From positions 1 through 20,184 of the IMG/VR virus record IMGVR_UViG_3300040801_002725: DNA of 20,184 nt. One strand, given 5' to 3'. The notes under the pieces are model-generated. The model did not search any database, was not told the DNA's origin, and saw only the letters and a program-made list of their open reading frames with translations. This DNA is from a virus. Of this stretch, positions 19,110-20,184 are shown in pieces. How positions within the stretch are numbered: position 1 is the first letter of the stretch; each line of letters begins with the position of its first letter. Position numbers and translations under genes: made by a program.

Positions 19110-20171
19110 ATGGATGAACTTTTGCAGAAACTGCTTGAGAACGAGATCCTCACAGAAGAGACTCGTGATCAGCTGCGTGATGCGCTTAAGGTGCAGCTAG
19201 ATGAAGCTGTTGCTGACGCCAAGAAGGAGACTGAAGAGTCTGTTCGTGTTGAACTCACTGAAAAGTGGATCAACGAACGTGAACAACTCGTCGAGGCTCT
19301 GGAAACAAAAATGGACTCGTTCATGACAGAAGAAGTTGAAGAACTTCGTCGTGACATTGAAGGTTATCGGGATCTTGAAGCTGAGTACGCCCAGAAACTT
19401 GTCGAAGCCAAACAAGCTATGGCTGATGAGCTTAAAGGTGATATGAAGACTCTCGTTGAGAAACTTGATAACTACCTAGAGATTCGTATCTCCGCCGAGG
19501 TTGAAGAACTTCGTGAAGATATCGAGGAGCAGAAGCTTAACACTTTCGGTCGCAGGATTGCCGAAGCTTTTGCCGAAGATTTTATGACCAACTTTTACTC
19601 TGAAGAAGAAACAGGTCTTACTATTAACGAGATGCAGGAACGTCTTGATGAAACTCAAGAAGCTCTGCAACGTGCTGAAAAACGTGCCAATGAAGCGGAA
19701 CGTTCCATTAAGTTGGAGAATCTGTTAGGCCGCTTGGAAGGCAATGCTCGTAAGTTGATGGAAGCCATTCTGAGTAAGGTTGATACCCAACACCTTGAAG
19801 AAGGATACAACACCTTTATTGGTCGTGTCCTTAACGAGAGTGAAATTGCATCAGAGAAGGAAAATAGAGTACTTGCTGAAGGCTATGACTGCGACGATGA
19901 TGACGACGATGATAAAGAGGAAGAGGAAGAAGAAGTAACCAAGAAGGTTAAAGATCCTAAAGGTAAGAAAACACCTGCCTTGAAGAAAGATGCCAATAAG
20001 GTTAAAGATAAGAACGAAGTACACAGAAAGAACAAAAATGATACAACTCCTATTAAAGAGTCAGTATATCTTACCGGTGATCGTGAACAACAGCAACTCG
20101 ATGAGTCGGCTGAAAATATCTCTGGATTAAGTTCTATCGACAGCTTTCGTCGTCTAGCAGGTCTTTTGTAA
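19110..20171 (+). CDS. gp22: Prohead scaffold/core protein (gp22-like)
   Basis: A 353-residue, highly charged, coiled-coil protein, larger than T4 gp22 (269). Residues 1-230 are nearly continuous heptad-like helix rich in Glu, Leu, Lys and Arg. An acidic block of Asp then Glu follows (about 261-275), then a strongly basic Lys-rich region (about 276-310), and the tail SSIDSFRRLAGLL. The scaffold forms the prohead core and is degraded by gp21. Candidate L/I-x-E cleavage sites are visible, such as LAE-Gly before the acidic block, LNE-Ser and LDE-Ser. GGAG lies 10 nt before the ATG. It follows the protease gene as in T4. The acid-base switch is an addition relative to T4 as I remember it. Confidence 0.9.
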   Translation: MDELLQKLLENEILTEETRDQLRDALKVQLDEAVADAKKETEESVRVELTEKWINEREQLVEALETKMDSFMTEEVEELRRDIEGYRDLEAEYAQKLVEAKQAMADELKGDMKTLVEKLDNYLEIRISAEVEELREDIEEQKLNTFGRRIAEAFAEDFMTNFYSEEETGLTINEMQERLDETQEALQRAEKRANEAERSIKLENLLGRLEGNARKLMEAILSKVDTQHLEEGYNTFIGRVLNESEIASEKENRVLAEGYDCDDDDDDDKEEEEEEVTKKVKDPKGKKTPALKKDANKVKDKNEVHRKNKNDTTPIKESVYLTGDREQQQLDESAENISGLSSIDSFRRLAGLL

Positions 20172-20184
20172 TTTTAAATTGAAA

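Noticed and set aside
1-20184. CRISPR array, insertion sequence or integrase
   Set aside because: No regularly spaced repeats, no transposase or integrase motifs, no terminal repeats around a cargo segment.

Overview
The window is a stretch of a T4-superfamily myovirus genome. It carries uvsW, uvsY, uvsX, gene 32, the terminase genes 16 and 17, head-completion gene 4, primase 61, a gp26-family tail assembly gene, prohead protease 21 and scaffold 22. Near-consensus T4-type late promoters (TATAAATA) sit in front of several structural genes. The DNA is AT-rich, genes are tightly packed with ATGA or TTGA overlaps, and there is no tRNA, integrase, transposon or CRISPR array. The gp32, primase and gp26 types look closer to marine or rhizobial T4-like phages than to enterobacterial T4; the host cannot be named from this window.

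Layout. 1-5472 (minus): a recombination and replication operon, gp32, uvsX, unknown 165 aa, uvsY, uvsW, then two unknown genes, the last running off the left edge. 5473-5808: a divergent control region. 5809-7380 (plus): large terminase. 7381-9697 (minus): small terminase, gp4 and a tail-tube-fold baseplate protein. 9698-10324: a region with no annotated-size ORF. It holds a 42-codon gene on plus and, on minus, a late promoter, a structured stretch and a strong terminator that together look like a non-coding RNA gene. 10325-12417 (plus): a 90 aa unknown, an inner/outer membrane spanin pair and two unknown genes. 12397-14956 (minus): primase, a GGPLDG-type small protein, and gp26 with a -1 frame extension. 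15023-20171 (plus): probable tape measure protein, a beta-rich virion protein, prohead protease and prohead scaffold.

How the parts work together. The minus-strand left operon supplies recombination-dependent replication: gp32 coats ssDNA, UvsY loads UvsX, UvsW remodels branches. The structural genes are split into short late units on both strands, each with its own late promoter. The lysis genes appear to be controlled by a terminator whose 3' arm contains the spanin ribosome binding site.

The strongest unusual signal is at the end of gp26. A U7 slippery heptamer, a 6-nt spacer and a 12-bp stem join gp26 to a 77-codon -1 frame that has no ATG near its beginning. This is the layout of the G/GT tail-assembly chaperone frameshift, next to the probable tape measure gene. 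Other notable points are the 16 and 17 terminase genes facing each other on opposite strands, the candidate late non-coding RNA, and terminators buried in convergent neighbours.
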